DNA from: Umbelopsis ramanniana AG
Taxonomy: Eukaryota > Mucoromycota > Umbelopsidomycetes > Umbelopsidales > Umbelopsidaceae
Assembly (NCBI RefSeq): GCF_025399195.1
Contig: NW_026252122.1
Coordinates: 1-64,000, forward strand
Reading direction: 5' to 3'
DNA: 64,000 nt
In this document: piece by piece, positions 39,278 to 51,330 of the stretch
Layout of the letters: the number at the start of each line of letters is the position of its first letter
Position numbering within the stretch: the first letter of the stretch is position 1
The notes under the pieces: generated by a model
What the model was told of the DNA's origin: nothing
Seen by the model: the letters and a program-made list of their open reading frames with translations, nothing else
Databases searched by the model: none
Made by a program: the position numbers and the translations under genes

Positions 39278-40633
39278 ATGTCTTTGACTCTTGATTTCCT
39301 TCTCCCCCCTCCTCCCTCCACCTGGGCTGCTGACGCCACTTCCGTCAACCATGCCTCCATCTCTGGTAATTACCGACATGTTTCATCCACTCACGAGACC
39401 CATTAACTAACCACTCTACTACCCGTACTAGCTACCTCTGAGCGCTTGTTGGAGCCTGTTGGTCCCCATTTCCTCGCCTATGCCCGCAGAAAGCGTCACA
39501 ACCGTACCTTCTCTGAAGATGAGCGCCACGTCGCCGAAGAGAAGGCTGCTCAAGTTGTTGAAGAGGAGGAAGTCGTCCTCGAAGAAGAGGAGATTGACCC
39601 AGCCTTGTTCAACATGGACCCCGCAGAATGGAAGAAGCAAGACAACTATGCTGTTCTTGGTTTGACTAAGCTTAGATACAAGGCCTCCGAGGCTCAGATC
39701 AAGAAGGCCCATCGTCGCATGGTCCTCCAGCACCATCCCGATAAGAAGGCCGACAAGGGTGATGATGCTTTCTTCAAGTGCATTTCCAAGGCTTTCGATA
39801 CCTTGATGAACCCCGTCACTCGCCGCCAATACGACTCTGTTGATTTCGGTATGGCCGAGTACGAAGCTCGTGTTCCCAATGCCAAGACCAAGGGTGACTT
39901 CTACAAGCTCTGGCGCCCTGTGTTTGCCCGTGAAGGCCGTTTCTCAGAGAAGCAACCCGTTCCTGGCCTTGGTGACGAGAACTCTTCCAAGGAAGATGTT
40001 GAAGCTTTCTACGATTTCTTCTACAACCTTCAATCATGGAGATCTTTCGAGTGGTTGGATAAGGAAGGTGCCGAAGGTGCCGATAGCCGTGATGACAAGC
40101 GTTACCAAGAAAAGAAGAACCGTGCTCAGCGAGCACAGCTCAAGAAGGACGACAATGCTCGTCTTCGCAAGTTGGTCGATACCGCTTTGGGCTTGGATCC
40201 CCGTATTGCCCAATTCAAGGCTGAAGATAAGAAGCGCCGTAATGCTAAGAAGGATCAAAAGGCTGCTGCTGATAAGGCTGCTGCTGAAGAAGCTGCTCGC
40301 AAGGCCGAAGAAGACCGTATTGCTCAGGAGAAGGCTGAAGCTGATGCTAAGCTTGCTTCCGAATCTGCCAAGAAGGATAAGGAAGCTGTCAAGCGTGCCT
40401 TGAAGAAGGAAAAGAAGACCATCAAGTCCTTGGTCAAGGACAACAACTACGGTTTGCCCGCCGGTGCCCCTGCTGCTGGTCCTACTGAAATTGAGACTCA
40501 ATTGAACAAGTTGGATGACTTGTTGGCCAAGGTCAAGGGTCTTCCCGAACATGAAGCTCTTCGTGCTGCTTTGGAAGCTGCCATCAAGGCTGGTAACCTC
40601 AACGAAGTCTTTGAAGCCGAGGTTGCTAAATAA
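39278..40633 (+). CDS. ZUO1: Zuotin, ribosome-associated J-domain chaperone
   Basis: Zuotin (DNAJC2/MPP11) forms the ribosome-associated complex with the Hsp70 Ssz1 and stimulates Ssb on nascent chains. Two exons (39278-39365 and 39432-40633) give 429 residues. The N-terminus MSLTLDFLLPPPPSTW is the Ssz1-binding LP-rich segment. The J domain runs from QDNYAVLGL, with HPD in VLQHHPDKKADKGDD and KAFDTLMNP, followed by the zuotin homology domain (FYDFFYNLQSWRSFEWL). A highly charged, Ala/Glu/Lys-rich middle domain (about 40250-40400) is the long helix that contacts ribosomal RNA. The C-terminal bundle ends HEALRAALEAAIKAGNLNEVF. The SANT repeats of the animal protein are absent, as in yeast. Codon use is highly biased, consistent with abundance. 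It converges with the next gene. Confidence 0.96.
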
Positions 40634-40731
40634 ACACCATTCCCCCCCCCCCATTTTTCCATCACATACATTACAAATAGTTGGATAATAAAAAAATAAC
40701 AACACTGGCTAACTATATTGTAACTGAGGGT

Positions 40732-41656
40732 TCAGGTGTGACTAATCACTCCTTCGATGATCTCACGAACGAGTTCAGTCATTTTCTGCAAACTCTTTTG
40801 ACCTTTACCGTCGCCCATGGTGGGTACGTGAATGAAAAGCACCGTTGCATGCTTGGTATCTTTTTCTTGACTTTCACGGAGACTGAGATAGAATGTCCAC
40901 TCGCAAAGGTATAATCCAGCATCTGCACAGACACGGACATCCTCGGCGTCCCATTTTTTCTCTTTCTTGCCCCACTCGAGAACTTTTTCCACGTCTACCT
41001 TGGTGTACAGCGTGTCCGGTCCCTTTGTGTAGTTTCCATCGGGTATCTCGTTTCGATTATCTACCTTTTGATAAGGTCCATTGCGAGCTAATGTTTCCAT
41101 TTCTACTGGACCTAAAATGAGGTAGAAAGGGATGTAAGAAAGCTTCACGTTGTAGTATATCGTGCCAAACTCATCTTACCGTCCAATCCTACACCAATAT
41201 GGAAAATATACTTGTACTGGTGTGGTTCTCGATGTAGAGGACTCACAATGTCGACAACTGGTTGATACTCCACTGGTAAGAGTAAAGATGAGATGAGAAC
41301 AGACTGTTTGTCAGTTGTCATGGTGGTGCCTGATAACAATTTCGCGACCTAAGGTGGATGAAGCAGCGGTTACACACTGTAGTAATGAAGGCATTCGATG
41401 ACTTCAACGCCACATACCTCCCATGAAGGATTTATGTTGTGAGGGCCTTTTTGAAAATAGAACAGTTGTTAGTGAGTGGAAGGTGGCAATATCGATTGTT
41501 TGCACAAGGTCCGCGCAGTACGTTACCAAAAGGCTATGAACAAGGCAAGTTAATTAGTGTTCCCATTTCAACTATGCACTCGATCTTCACTGCTCTATGA
41601 CATACCGCAAAGCCTGTTACCAGAGCATTCTCAACTGGCTTTTTCGACTGTGTCAT
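40732..41656 (-). CDS. Pyroglutamyl-peptidase I (peptidase family C15)
   Basis: A cysteine peptidase of about 220 residues that removes N-terminal pyroglutamate. The gene starts MTQSKKPVENALVTGFA (41656-41606). A 7-nt microexon at 41527-41533 adds PFG, and the next exon reads PHNINPSWEVAKLL, together rebuilding the family N-terminus VTGFxPFGxxxxNPSWE. HIGVGLDG occupies the region of the active Glu. DAGLYLCEWTFYLSL carries the nucleophilic Cys (family pattern AGRFLCNYIYY), and LFIHVP gives the catalytic His. All three catalytic elements are therefore present. The enzyme is expected to be cytosolic. Its stop lies 98 bp from the zuotin stop, so the two genes are convergent with short 3' regions. 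Without the microexon, no open join across the PFG motif was found. Confidence 0.9.
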
Positions 41657-42376
41657 TGGTACAATGTTACAAGCGGGAGATCGTTGAGCCCCAGCCTCCC
41701 ACGGTTAAAAACGGCTGCATATCAACTTGTGCTATACCTTATCGTAAGCGTGACCATTGTTTCTGTCGCTTCTTTGACCAAAAGGGCTCACAATGACAAT
41801 TAATAAACTGAACATCACGATTAAAATGGTTTCCCTCAATGTGCTTTGTTATGGTTGATCAGGAAAGTGCTGACGGTCTTTTACAGACCTGCTGCGAATG
41901 CTGGTGAAGACGTAAGGCGGACATTGAGAGGTGCGAGTACAAGAGGACCAGTTGTGCAAAGAAGTTTCTTCTAAGCTGCAGTTATACCGTAGCGAAGCAA
42001 TTGCGAAGTCCTTTTTTCTCTTTCATTTGGTGAAAGCGGGTCAATGAGCAAACTTATGACGATGCTTCGCTTGCCAACGCTATTTTCCTGCTTCAAGCAC
42101 TCATACTACGCATTAGATCGATATAGGAACAAAGAGAATCTAGATACCGGATTATAGACAAGGTATTTGGATGTTTCTTCAGTTTCCATTTGCAATTCAA
42201 AAAGCTCATGGCTTACTGCGAGTGGAGGAGATACAAAAACCATACTTCTTCAAACCTGTCATATATCAAACAGAATCCAACCTAGACTATGAATTAACCA
42301 GTTTTATAAACGAGATATTGCTACTACTGTGAGTTATCAAAAATCACTAGAACGACCTTTGATTAAAAGAGGCATT
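41657..42376. other. Divergent promoter region between peptidase and SCAI genes
   Basis: About 700 bp between two divergently transcribed genes. The SCAI start is not certain, so part of this, or the 170 bp after it, may be leader sequence. No additional gene is seen. Confidence 0.5.
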
Positions 42377-45300
42377 ATGAGAGTGCGATGTCTGTCAAGT
42401 CAAGCGATACAATTTGGTGGACTGCGCAAAGTGTGTAGTGCGCAGTTTCAAAATATAAAGACCCAATATTGCTATAACGAGGTCAAAGCGGCTCAACCTA
42501 TGGAATCCCGTGCAAACAAGTTGAATCAGCCTTCTACAGTACGGAACATGGCAGAAGAACCAGTCAAACAATCTCATGCCCCGGCCATTCAAGTTGAAGG
42601 AGCCGTTGCTAAAGATGAAAGTCAGCCAAAGTCCACGCTACCTCCTCCAATCTCCACATCGTCAGTTATGCAGACGGACGAAACCACATTGAAGAATCAG
42701 AAGCTGGTGGAGGAATTTCAATATTTATTAGAGAAAAGCCAGAGTCTTTTTGCGGGCTTGAGGTAAAGAAATCGTACTGTGCCGCGTATAAAGTTCTATA
42801 TCGTAGGATTTGACACGTTGCAACTTCCGTCAGAGACCTTCCACCTACTGGCAGCAATAGACAATGGAAACCAGTAAGTGGAGATCATGTTCAAGGATAG
42901 CATTAACGATGACTGACGAATTTCCGTTGCTTTCAAATTTCCAAGTACTTTGAAAAGACATTTGAAGTGTACACTAAGGTTGGTTAAACCCGCAGGTTGA
43001 TTGTTCATATGTAGGACGAATCAGTTACTCACCTGGCTTCAACGATTTACAAAAAATCTCAAAAAGCTGTGGAAGTTCCAGCAAATCCATAGGTAGAATT
43101 GGGTGGTGTGATCTGGTTGCTGCGTACGGAAGTCAACAACGGCGCGCCCATATGTTTACACAACTTGCTTTTCAGGGCAATTCTGGAAGATAAGAATTAT
43201 TATGGTTTGAAACGGTGGGAGATTGGCGAGATTGCTAGCAAGATTGGCCAGTTGTACTATCATTACTAGTGAGTAAGACTTTCTATGTTGATGACATCGG
43301 TTAGAAAGATCGTTTTCTAAGAAACTGCCAGCCTTCGAACGAGCGAAACGAACTACTTGAATGAAGCATCTGTATTTTACCAAGCTATCCATGATCGACA
43401 GTACTTTAAGGATATTCTGGATGTTAGGAAGTAAGGCATTCAATATATCCTATCATCGAACGATACAGTCGTTAACGTCATTGTTAGCTCTGCCCTGATG
43501 ATCAAGAAGATGCGCTATTATGCCAGATTCATTGTTGTGTGCCTCTTACTTAACAACAATGACGATATCAGACATTTGATTTCGGAACTTGAGGCACTGG
43601 TCGACGAATATGTAAAAACATTCAAACCCGGGGATGCCAATGAATGGCATATGGTCATTGAGGAGATAACTACATTTATGGACGCAGAGAAAAAACTTAT
43701 TCCTGTTAATGCTGACAAAAAACCTGTTCAAGTTGCACATCGTCTACCGGCTTACGTGAAATCATCGAAAGACAAGCAGACAACTCCCAAGCTTCGTTTG
43801 CAGGAAGCGATTTTGGTTGGCAACTATCAGCATCAGATCAAGTTTTCCGAGCTGACACTGGATATGTATCGAATGCTGCAGTCACTTGGTGTGTACTTTA
43901 GTGCGTTTTGATGTCGATTGTTTCAAACCCACTAACTATCTTACACTGCACCTCAGAGAAAGAACCGACATCTAATCGACCTGGATCTACCATCGTTGCA
44001 ACCCCTGCCAACGATGCTGACGCTGAAAAGAAGGATGCGCCGTCTAATTCTAAGGTTCAGAAGCTGGACGAGCAGAGCACAGTCAAGTCAACGCCAAGTG
44101 CTGCACAAACCACCACTGTGCCCGTCACTGGAGCTACAGCTGGGAACAGTACTACTGCACAAGAACGAATGGCCAAGAGAGTAAATCCTCACAAATACCT
44201 ACTCCACCGGCCCACTCTTAGCCAGCTCATGGTGTATATAAGCACTGCATTCAAGGTAAGCCCCATATTTTAGAGATAGGATCGACCACGCCTTAGCCAC
44301 TAAATTGGATGGATGGCCATCTGTCTGGCTTACAGGATATCAGTGATACATCGGCAATGTTTATATACCTATCGGCCGATGGAATGCCCAAACGAGAGGA
44401 CAATACTAATCCAGGTATGTGGCCTGTACGATAAAGTGGGAGTTATTAGCTCGTATTGTGTACTAATTAAAATCACTCTTCTTGTGTCTCGGATCAGCTG
44501 CAGTAACAGACGGTGAGAAGACGATCAAGCACCTCGGATACAGTGCAGGCATCACCACGAGCCAGAGAAAAACAAACGAAAAAGGCGTGGTGGATGGAGT
44601 CAACTCAACTGGAGTTGCTGGTGGATTGTATCCCGGAGACCTGATCCCATTTACACGCAAACCTATGTTTTTAATTGTTGACAGTAATAACAGTTTGGCA
44701 TTCAAGGTAAGTTGGACTCAAGGAGTTCTATTCAGAAGAGGTGCCATGAGGCTGACCCTCCCTTTTTGAACATAGGATATGGTCAATGTGTTTGATCAAC
44801 CGTTTATGGCCATTCTCTCGCCTACCGAATACCCTTCATCAGTCCAAGGTAAAGCATTGAATACTGGTGGCGCTGTGAGTAAGTAGATGGCAGACCTCCT
44901 TAAACCGTTCCGTTTCAATCCCATAGATAAAAGTGAAATCGGCAGTTTGTTCACTCTCTTCTTGCACGCTCCACTGCTTGGATTCTGCGCTGTATCTGAC
45001 ATTGGCAATTTGGAGCAAACAGTTTGGAATCAATGTGTCGCCCGTGTCAACGACATTGAGGCCAAAATCACCGACTTGTTGTATGCCCATCAGGAAACAG
45101 GTAAAGCATGTTGTTAGCAACGGCCGGCCACCAGTGGTACCCACGACACTCATGACTTTCGATATTTTAGATCCCAGTGTGCTCCGATTCATGCAGGACG
45201 ACTTCCTTCGATCTTTCATCGTCCGCACTGTCCTGTGCACCGTGATCCTCCGTTGCCATTTATCTTTCAAAGAGGAGAAGGTAGAGTCTTTCAGTCATGG

Positions 45301-45518
45301 AGAGGCCATACTACCTGACCCAACTGTCTAACACATGCTTTGCCTGTCAGTCCTATCCAGCCACTCATCCTCCATTACCGCAAGATGTCTTGTTGTCTTC
45401 CGAAGTGATCATGATGTTGAGAGACCTGACGGTGCTCGCAGATGTCACCACGTACTTCTCATTCCCCGCGAGTTACTTGAACACCGCGGTCACTGCCAAC
45501 CCGCCCAGCGAATCATAG
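42377..45518 (+). CDS. SCAI-family protein (suppressor of cancer cell invasion homologue)
   Basis: In animals SCAI is a nuclear cofactor that represses MRTF/SRF transcription and binds 53BP1 in double-strand-break repair. Many exons here join to a product matching human SCAI in order: FEVYTK-LWKFQQIHR, LKRWEIGEIASKIGQLYYHYY with LRTSERNELLE, KKMRYYARFIVVCLLLN, IKFSELTLDMYRMLQSL, NPHKYLLHRPTLSQLMVYIS and FIYLSADGM. These are followed by LYPGDLIPFTRKPMFLIVDS, the family hallmark, and by GSLFTLFLHAPLLGFCAV, RFMQDDFLRSFIVRTVL and HPPLPQDV. The first in-frame ATG at 42377 was taken; ATGs at 42500 or 42548 are equally possible because the first 57 residues are not conserved. No catalytic site is known for the family. 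Its role in a fungus is inferred to be nuclear but is untested here. Confidence 0.9.
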
Positions 45519-46251
45519 GACTGTATCGCAGGCGCATTATTCCCTATGTTTGTTCTAAAAACGTTACGTTATTTTATCTCATGTGCCTATCTTCTTATAT
45601 TGCAGCGTGGTCTTTTTTTTTGGTGGGGGGTTTTTTATATTTTTTATTGGGGGGGGGATTTGTAACAAACTCACAAGTTGCCAAATTGATCGTTTCGTTT
45701 CTGGTTGATGCAAAGGAAAGGAGTGGGAGGGTGGTGTTCTCGAACTCATTTGATGGATTCAACATATTTGTAAAGGAGTGAAGGGTGAGAGACGGGAGGT
45801 CGTAAGAGAAACGAAAGCAAGATTGCACGGTAAGAACAAGGAATCTGCATTCGAGAAATAGAAGCAGTGAGAGCGGATAAAGGCGATCAGAGATCGGAAA
45901 GAAGTCGGTTGAAAGAATAAAGAGAGAAGGGGTTCAGTCCGCCATTAAGAAAATTCCACAAAAGAGTACTATGTACAGCGAAAAGAAGAGGGGGGGGAAG
46001 GCTTTTATCAACAAAATCATAGTGAAGCCCGGTTAGAAAAAAAGAAATAAGGAACGATGGTGATGCTTGTTCAAAAGAGTTCACGCAAGCGCGCGCATCA
46101 ACCGACTGACCAAGCCGTACAGGGCCATGTTAAACAGAAAAACACACATAGAAAAAAGATAATAAAAAGGAACATAAAAGAAAGGACCGATTGCAATGAC
46201 ATACCCGCGTATTCATATATACTTCCATCTGTCGCTCAACATGTTCACGCC
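45519..46251. other. Convergent 3' region rich in purine runs
   Basis: About 730 bp between the SCAI and Dhh1 stop codons. It includes T and G runs near 45608-45660 and a long purine-biased plus strand at about 45780-46060. Open frames across it look random. No gene or RNA is recognised. Confidence 0.5.
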
Positions 46252-48256
46252 TTAAGACACAGTTTTGATGCCTGGGCCACGGGGACCATTTGGCTGTTGC
46301 TTGCCAGCACCACGGCCGGCACCGCCATTAGGCTGATTTGGGCTATATGGTGGCTGTTGAGGCTGCTGCTGTTGTTGCTGTTGTGCTTGCATGTGGGGCG
46401 GCATTGGGTGTTGCTGATAAGGAGGCATGGGCTGACCGTAATAATTCATTTGTGGTTGTGCGTAGCCTGGCATATTCTGGTACTGTGGAAGGTACTGTTG
46501 AGGGTACTGAGGAGCATATTGCTGGGGGTACTGTTGATATGGGGGCATCATTTGTTGCGGGTGTTGCATAGGAGGCATTTGCTGAGGATGCGTCGGTAAT
46601 GGCTGTTGCTGTTGTGGGAGTGCTTGTTGAGGCTGTTGTTGAGGAGGCAACTGTTGTTGTTGTTGTTGTTGCTGTTGTTGTTGTGATTGTTGCTGTTGTT
46701 TCTGCGTTATTAAAGCTTGTTGTCGGTTGGGTTGTTGAATTTGAGCATCATCAAGAGCGCTGGGTGCAACATATAGGCGCTTGTCAATAACCGGAGGAAT
46801 AGATTGAATTTCTGTACCAAGCTCTTGTTCTATCTTGTAAAGGTTAAATCGATCTTCGTAGGTAATCAAATTGATAGCAAGACCAAGATGACCATATCGT
46901 CCACTACGACCAATGCGATGAAGGTATGTCTCGGCGTTCTTTGGGAAATCAAAGTTGATAACGACGTTGACTGCTTGAATATCAATACCACGAGTCAACA
47001 AATCTAAATAGAAAAAGGGACATCAGTACGCAATTCGGGAATCGGTCGGCAAAAAATGGCCACTCACCAGAGCAGACAAGGTTACGGCAAACACCGTTTC
47101 TAAAATCGTGGAAAACTCGGTTTCGGTGGCTCTGCAGCATTCTCGCGTGTGAGTAAAAGCAAGAGTAGCCAAGTTCAGTAATTTTTTTGGCGAGAAGTTC
47201 GACACGGTTGGTGGAGTTACAGAAGATAATGGACTGGTTGATTTGAAGCTTGGAGAAAAGGGTGTTCAGGCAGTGTACCTTTTGCTTTTCTTCAACGAAA
47301 GCGTAATATTGGGTAACACCTCTCAATGTAAGCTCGTCCATCAAGTTGATCTCGTAGGGCTTGACAAGAAATTTGTCCTTGAAAGTCTTTACAATCATTG
47401 GGAAAGTTGCGGAGAAAAGCATTATTTGTCTATCCTTGGGGAAATATGAGATAAGTTGCTCGACAATGGGTGAGAATTCGGGAGATAGCAATTTATCGGC
47501 TTCATCCATGACAAAGGTTGTTGCACTGCTGAAGTCGGCGACTCCTTTAGAAGCCAAATCAAGTATACGACCAGGTGTTCCAACCACGACGTGAACCGTC
47601 TCGCCGAGACGCATGATATCATCCTTGAGAGTGGTACCACCAGTAGTGACCATAACATGGATGCCCATGTGTTTTCCGAGATTCTTACAGACTTGAGCGG
47701 TTTGGAGGGCCAACTCACGTGTAGGGACAAGCAACAGAGCTTGTATATTGGATTTCTTGTTGTTGATCTTTTCGAGGGTAGGGATAACGAAAGCAGCGGT
47801 TTTACCAGTGCCGTTCTTAGCTCTTGCCAATATATCACGACCGGTTAAAGCAATTGGGATAGCTTCTTCTTGAATTGGGGAGGGTCGTTCAAATCCAGCC
47901 TCAAATATACCCATCAATAACTCGCGCTTCAAAAAATAGTCTTCGAATTCATTTCCCTTCGTTGCTGTGACATCCTATAGGCAGAACGTTAGCTGGGTCT
48001 ATAGCAACTTCAATAAGGTTGCTTAGTCCATGACATACTTCGGTTTGTGGACGGTTATCTTTTGCGGGAAGTTGGAGATCTTTCTTCCACCCATCATGTT
48101 CGTGGCTGGTTGCAAGGTGGGAACGAGGCAAAGTAGAAATTAGTCACAAGTCAATTAGCCTGAACGTGCCGGTCCCAAAACATTTCCATGCCACACCATG
48201 GGATCGACAAGCAATGTTGGGTTATGGAACACTCACTTTAGCTGACTCGTTGCCAT
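46252..48256 (-). CDS. DHH1: DEAD-box RNA helicase Dhh1 (DDX6)
   Basis: Dhh1 promotes mRNA decapping and translational repression in P-bodies. A 20-nt first exon (48256-48237) gives MATSQL and joins [23 protein letters not shown]; then [20 protein letters not shown] continues as in yeast Dhh1. The motifs are in order: [16 protein letters not shown] (Q motif), [11 protein letters not shown] (I), VPTRELALQ (Ia), GTPGRILDL (Ib), VMDEADKLL (II), LFSATFP (III), [15 protein letters not shown] (IV), [18 protein letters not shown] (V) and [13 protein letters not shown] (VI). After ALDDAQIQQ comes a Gln/Pro/Tyr-rich tail of over 150 residues with a long poly-Gln run, a probable phase-separation segment. 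It shares a 433-bp divergent promoter with the GTP cyclohydrolase II gene. Identification is secure. Confidence 0.96.
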
Positions 48257-48689
48257 TTTTGACTTTAGTGAGGTTGTACTATGGGTTGAGCGAAAAGCAG
48301 GTAAAAGCTGCAGAAAGCGCTGGCGCTGATGTCACTTGTTGTGCCTTTGTCCAAAACGCAGTCGTGTCACGTGAAGATCCCCGTAACGAAAGAGTGCGGT
48401 TTGAATGCATTGGCTTGGGCAAAGGTATTGTTATGATCTTTTATGTTGGGTTTAGAAAGAATTCTCAATGACGAAGCAAAATATCCTTGTAAAATAGTTA
48501 CATTATGCAAAAAGTTATTCCACCCGACTTGCTGATAAACCGCTTACCCGGAGCTGACACATCTTTGCCCATCAATGTTTCTGACTCAGCTTGAAAATTG
48601 CTATTGGATTAAAAAACCAACCGGCACCGAGAAAAATTAACTTTTATTCAAACTTGAATCCCTTTGCTTTCAACCACAATCTAACCCTC
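48257..48689. promoter_or_regulatory. Shared divergent promoter of Dhh1 and RIB1
   Basis: A 433-bp region separates the start codons of the minus-strand Dhh1 gene and the plus-strand GTP cyclohydrolase II gene. Open frames inside it (for example 48166-48471) overlap the first Dhh1 exon and show no protein features. No specific element was identified. Confidence 0.5.
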
Positions 48690-49851
48690 ATGCGTCCTCA
48701 ATTCACACTGTTCGGCATGAATGTCGTGCACGATGATGGTGGTGCGGACAATAACGAAGACGGTAGCCCAGCTACCTACGCTGACTATATCAAGTTTTTG
48801 AAAAAGCAAGTCCACTCCCCGGCAGCTGTCACACCTCCTCTCCCTGAACCACCAGTTATCCGTATTCAATGTCAAGTGCGAGCTCGAATTCCCACCAATG
48901 AAGGAGGAGAAATGTACCTATACCTGTATAAAAATAACCAAGATGACAAGGAACATATGGCCATTGTTTATGGCGACGATATACGATCCAGGAGTTTAGA
49001 CTGTGCATGGCGAGATGAAACCATCCTGAACAGAATTGTAAGGGGTGCGTACTATGGCCGATTGGAGCAGATTGTTTCAGAAGAGGAGTCAAGAAGCTTG
49101 GTAAATGATGAAGAAGCTTTAATCAAATTGGAGGCTCAACAAGAGATTGCAAAACGAAACTGGAAACCTAGCGATGTCCCGCCCTTGGTTCGAATTCATT
49201 CCGAGTGCTATACAGGAGAGACGGTGCATTCGGCAAGATGTGATTGTGGCGAACAACTTGATGAGGCTATGCGCTTGATGCAAGTGGCAGGTAGAGGAGT
49301 AATTGTATATTTGCGACAAGAAGGACGAGGTATTGGTTTGTTGGAGAAGCTAAAGTAAGTTGATCGAACCGGGAGTATATAGGTTTGTTCCACTCAAAAG
49401 ACAAAACATAACCATTTCCAATAGAGCATACAATTTGCAAGATCTTGGTCACGACACTGTGGCAGCCAATGTGTTGCTGAACCACCCAGCTGACGGTCGC
49501 ACATACGGAATCGCGAACGCTATTTTAGAGGACCTGCAATTGAAGCATGTCCGACTTTTGACCAACAACCCTGACAAGATACAACAAATAGAGTCATACG
49601 GATGTGTTAAGGTTGTTGAGCGACATCCCATGGTGCCACGGTCATGGTCGTCATCACCAGCATTGGATGCCCATATCCATCAAGAGCCTGTCACACCGCT
49701 GAGAGTAGCAGCGATACTGAACAACCTCACGCCCAGTCCATCCACATCCCCTCCACCCCACAAGAGATTGAATGAAATGGACAAATATTTAAAGGTCAAG
49801 GTGGAGAAAATGGGCCACATGCTAGATTTACCCAGTGACTTCTCTTCATAG
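48690..49851 (+). CDS. RIB1: GTP cyclohydrolase II (riboflavin biosynthesis)
   Basis: The enzyme opens the ring of GTP, the first step of riboflavin synthesis, releasing formate and pyrophosphate. Two exons (48690-49354 and 49425-49851) give 363 residues. The zinc site is [19 protein letters not shown], with three Cys ligands. The catalytic block is [20 protein letters not shown], followed by [17 protein letters not shown]. The GTP-contact region is [20 protein letters not shown]. An N-terminal domain of about 170 residues precedes the catalytic core, as in other fungal RIB1 proteins. The start [10 protein letters not shown] is the only ATG before the conserved part in this frame. The protein is cytosolic. 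It lies divergent from Dhh1 and convergent with RCE1. Confidence 0.95.
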
Positions 49852-50002
49852 ATGAAAGAAAATCACCCTACAGGTTGTTTGTACCTTAATTGACCACTTT
49901 CCTACTTCTATTTGATTTCCTTTTGATAAGCATTTCCAACTAGCGAAAACTGATAAAGTGATGTACCAATGAGATTTGTTTTTCAGTCAGACATACACTG
50001 AA

Positions 50003-51330
50003 CTACTGTATAATGATGGGTGAGTCAATGGCTTCATCAGCACGGTAAACATGATTATACCAGAGAAGAATAGACACCATAAAACTGAGAAAGATGACGA
50101 CAGGAGTAAAGAAGACAAAATGGATCATTAGAACACAGGCTTTAAAGTTTTAGGGCATCCATCGTACGACTTACTCTTTTGTGTCACTGGCTTATGGTCT
50201 TTAATGGCATTGACGTCAGGGAATCCCATTATATTGCAAAACGTATGGCAAAGGGTTGGGGCCAATATGCTATCGGTTCGGATGAAGATCCAGCTTACAT
50301 ACCAGCCGAAAACCGTAGTGTACAAAAATTGAAACCCTGAATGATTAAGAAAAATAAAAGAAAAGGTGTTAGTTATGAGACATGTTAAGCCCGCCAGGCT
50401 CAGCATAGATCACTTTACCTGATTGAAGTAAAGCAGTCTTGAGAGCGCGAGCGTTTGCGCCGTAATCATGATACTTTTCCCATGCGTGGTGAAGATGAGC
50501 TATTTGTGAGTAAATTTAGCAAACTTATGCATTGTTTACGCCAAAGCTGAAAATAGCAAGATGGAAGTGGGAGACTGACCAAGGCCAAAATAAAGTGAAG
50601 AGGCAAATACCAGATACATGTTTGAGTATCCAGAGAATTTCAGCAGTGCTATTACACATGCTCTAAATACAAATTCTTCTGTCAACGGACCCTGACAGTA
50701 AAGATTGCGTGTTAGATCCTAAACGACATTTTGCTGCGCAATTCCTTTTGCACCTCCGTTACTTACAATGACAAAGTTACGCACTCCTTCAAGAGACAGG
50801 ATGTTTTGTCGAACATCGCGATGGAATGAAAAATTCGATTGAAAGATCAAAGAATTATCCAGGAACATCAATGATAGAGGACCGAGAAATAGACTTGCCG
50901 TCAGTAGCACGGGCAGACAGATCACATTGACCAAAGCAAACCACGACGATGGTGGTACTACTCCAAGTATCCAAAGCAAAGAATGGATTTGATCCATTAT
51001 AGATGACTATTCCGAGCAAAACCCGCACGAGTTAGTAGTCATGGTACCTATATTGTTTTGTTTATATGTGGACTCCCTTACGCTATCGGGCCATGCGCCA
51101 TAAAGTCTTAGTATAAGCCATACTAAGAATGCTGTGAGGATGGAGGATATGATGACAGCCTTGCACCGAGCCACAATGACCTTGGGTTCATTGCGCGACC
51201 GACCTGTTCCACCTGTTCGAATGTCGACAAAGACGTAGAATCCAGCCAAGTAAACGATGGTGAAGCTCATGCATGCGAGGGTGGCTACTAGCATTGGCAC
51301 TTGCCCAATGCTAGGCAGTGTGGCTGTCAT
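50003..51330 (-). CDS. RCE1: CAAX prenyl protease 2 (RCE1), ER membrane
   Basis: RCE1 removes the last three residues of prenylated CAAX proteins such as Ras in the ER membrane. Exons assembled by hand give about 300 residues with several hydrophobic helices, starting MTATLPSIGQVPMLV (51330). The ABI/CAAX protease motifs are all present: GPLTEEFVFRACV with the paired Glu and Arg, YFGL-AHLHHAWEKY across an intron (FxxxH), and APTLCHTFCN (HxxxN). A last exon, reached by a short intron after KPVTQK, adds the final helix MIHFVFFTPVVIFLSFMVS and ends at a TAG at 50003. Reading through this intron would stop early at 50128 and lose that helix. Ras maturation by this enzyme and Ras inactivation by the neurofibromin in the same window act on the same pathway, but linkage may be chance. 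Confidence 0.92.

Noticed and set aside
40034-40705. Minus-strand open frame of 223 codons opposite zuotin
   Set aside because: Leu/Ser-rich antisense shadow of the biased Lys/Glu codons of zuotin, with no independent support.
45600-45665. T and G homopolymer runs that might mark a telomere-like or retroelement end
   Set aside because: There is no repeated unit, no reverse-transcriptase or integrase frame and no target-site duplication; these are simple homopolymers in a 3' region.
46057-46599. Plus-strand Leu-rich frame of 180 codons that looks like membrane helices
   Set aside because: The Leu runs are the reverse of CAA/CAG repeats in the Dhh1 tail, not real transmembrane helices.
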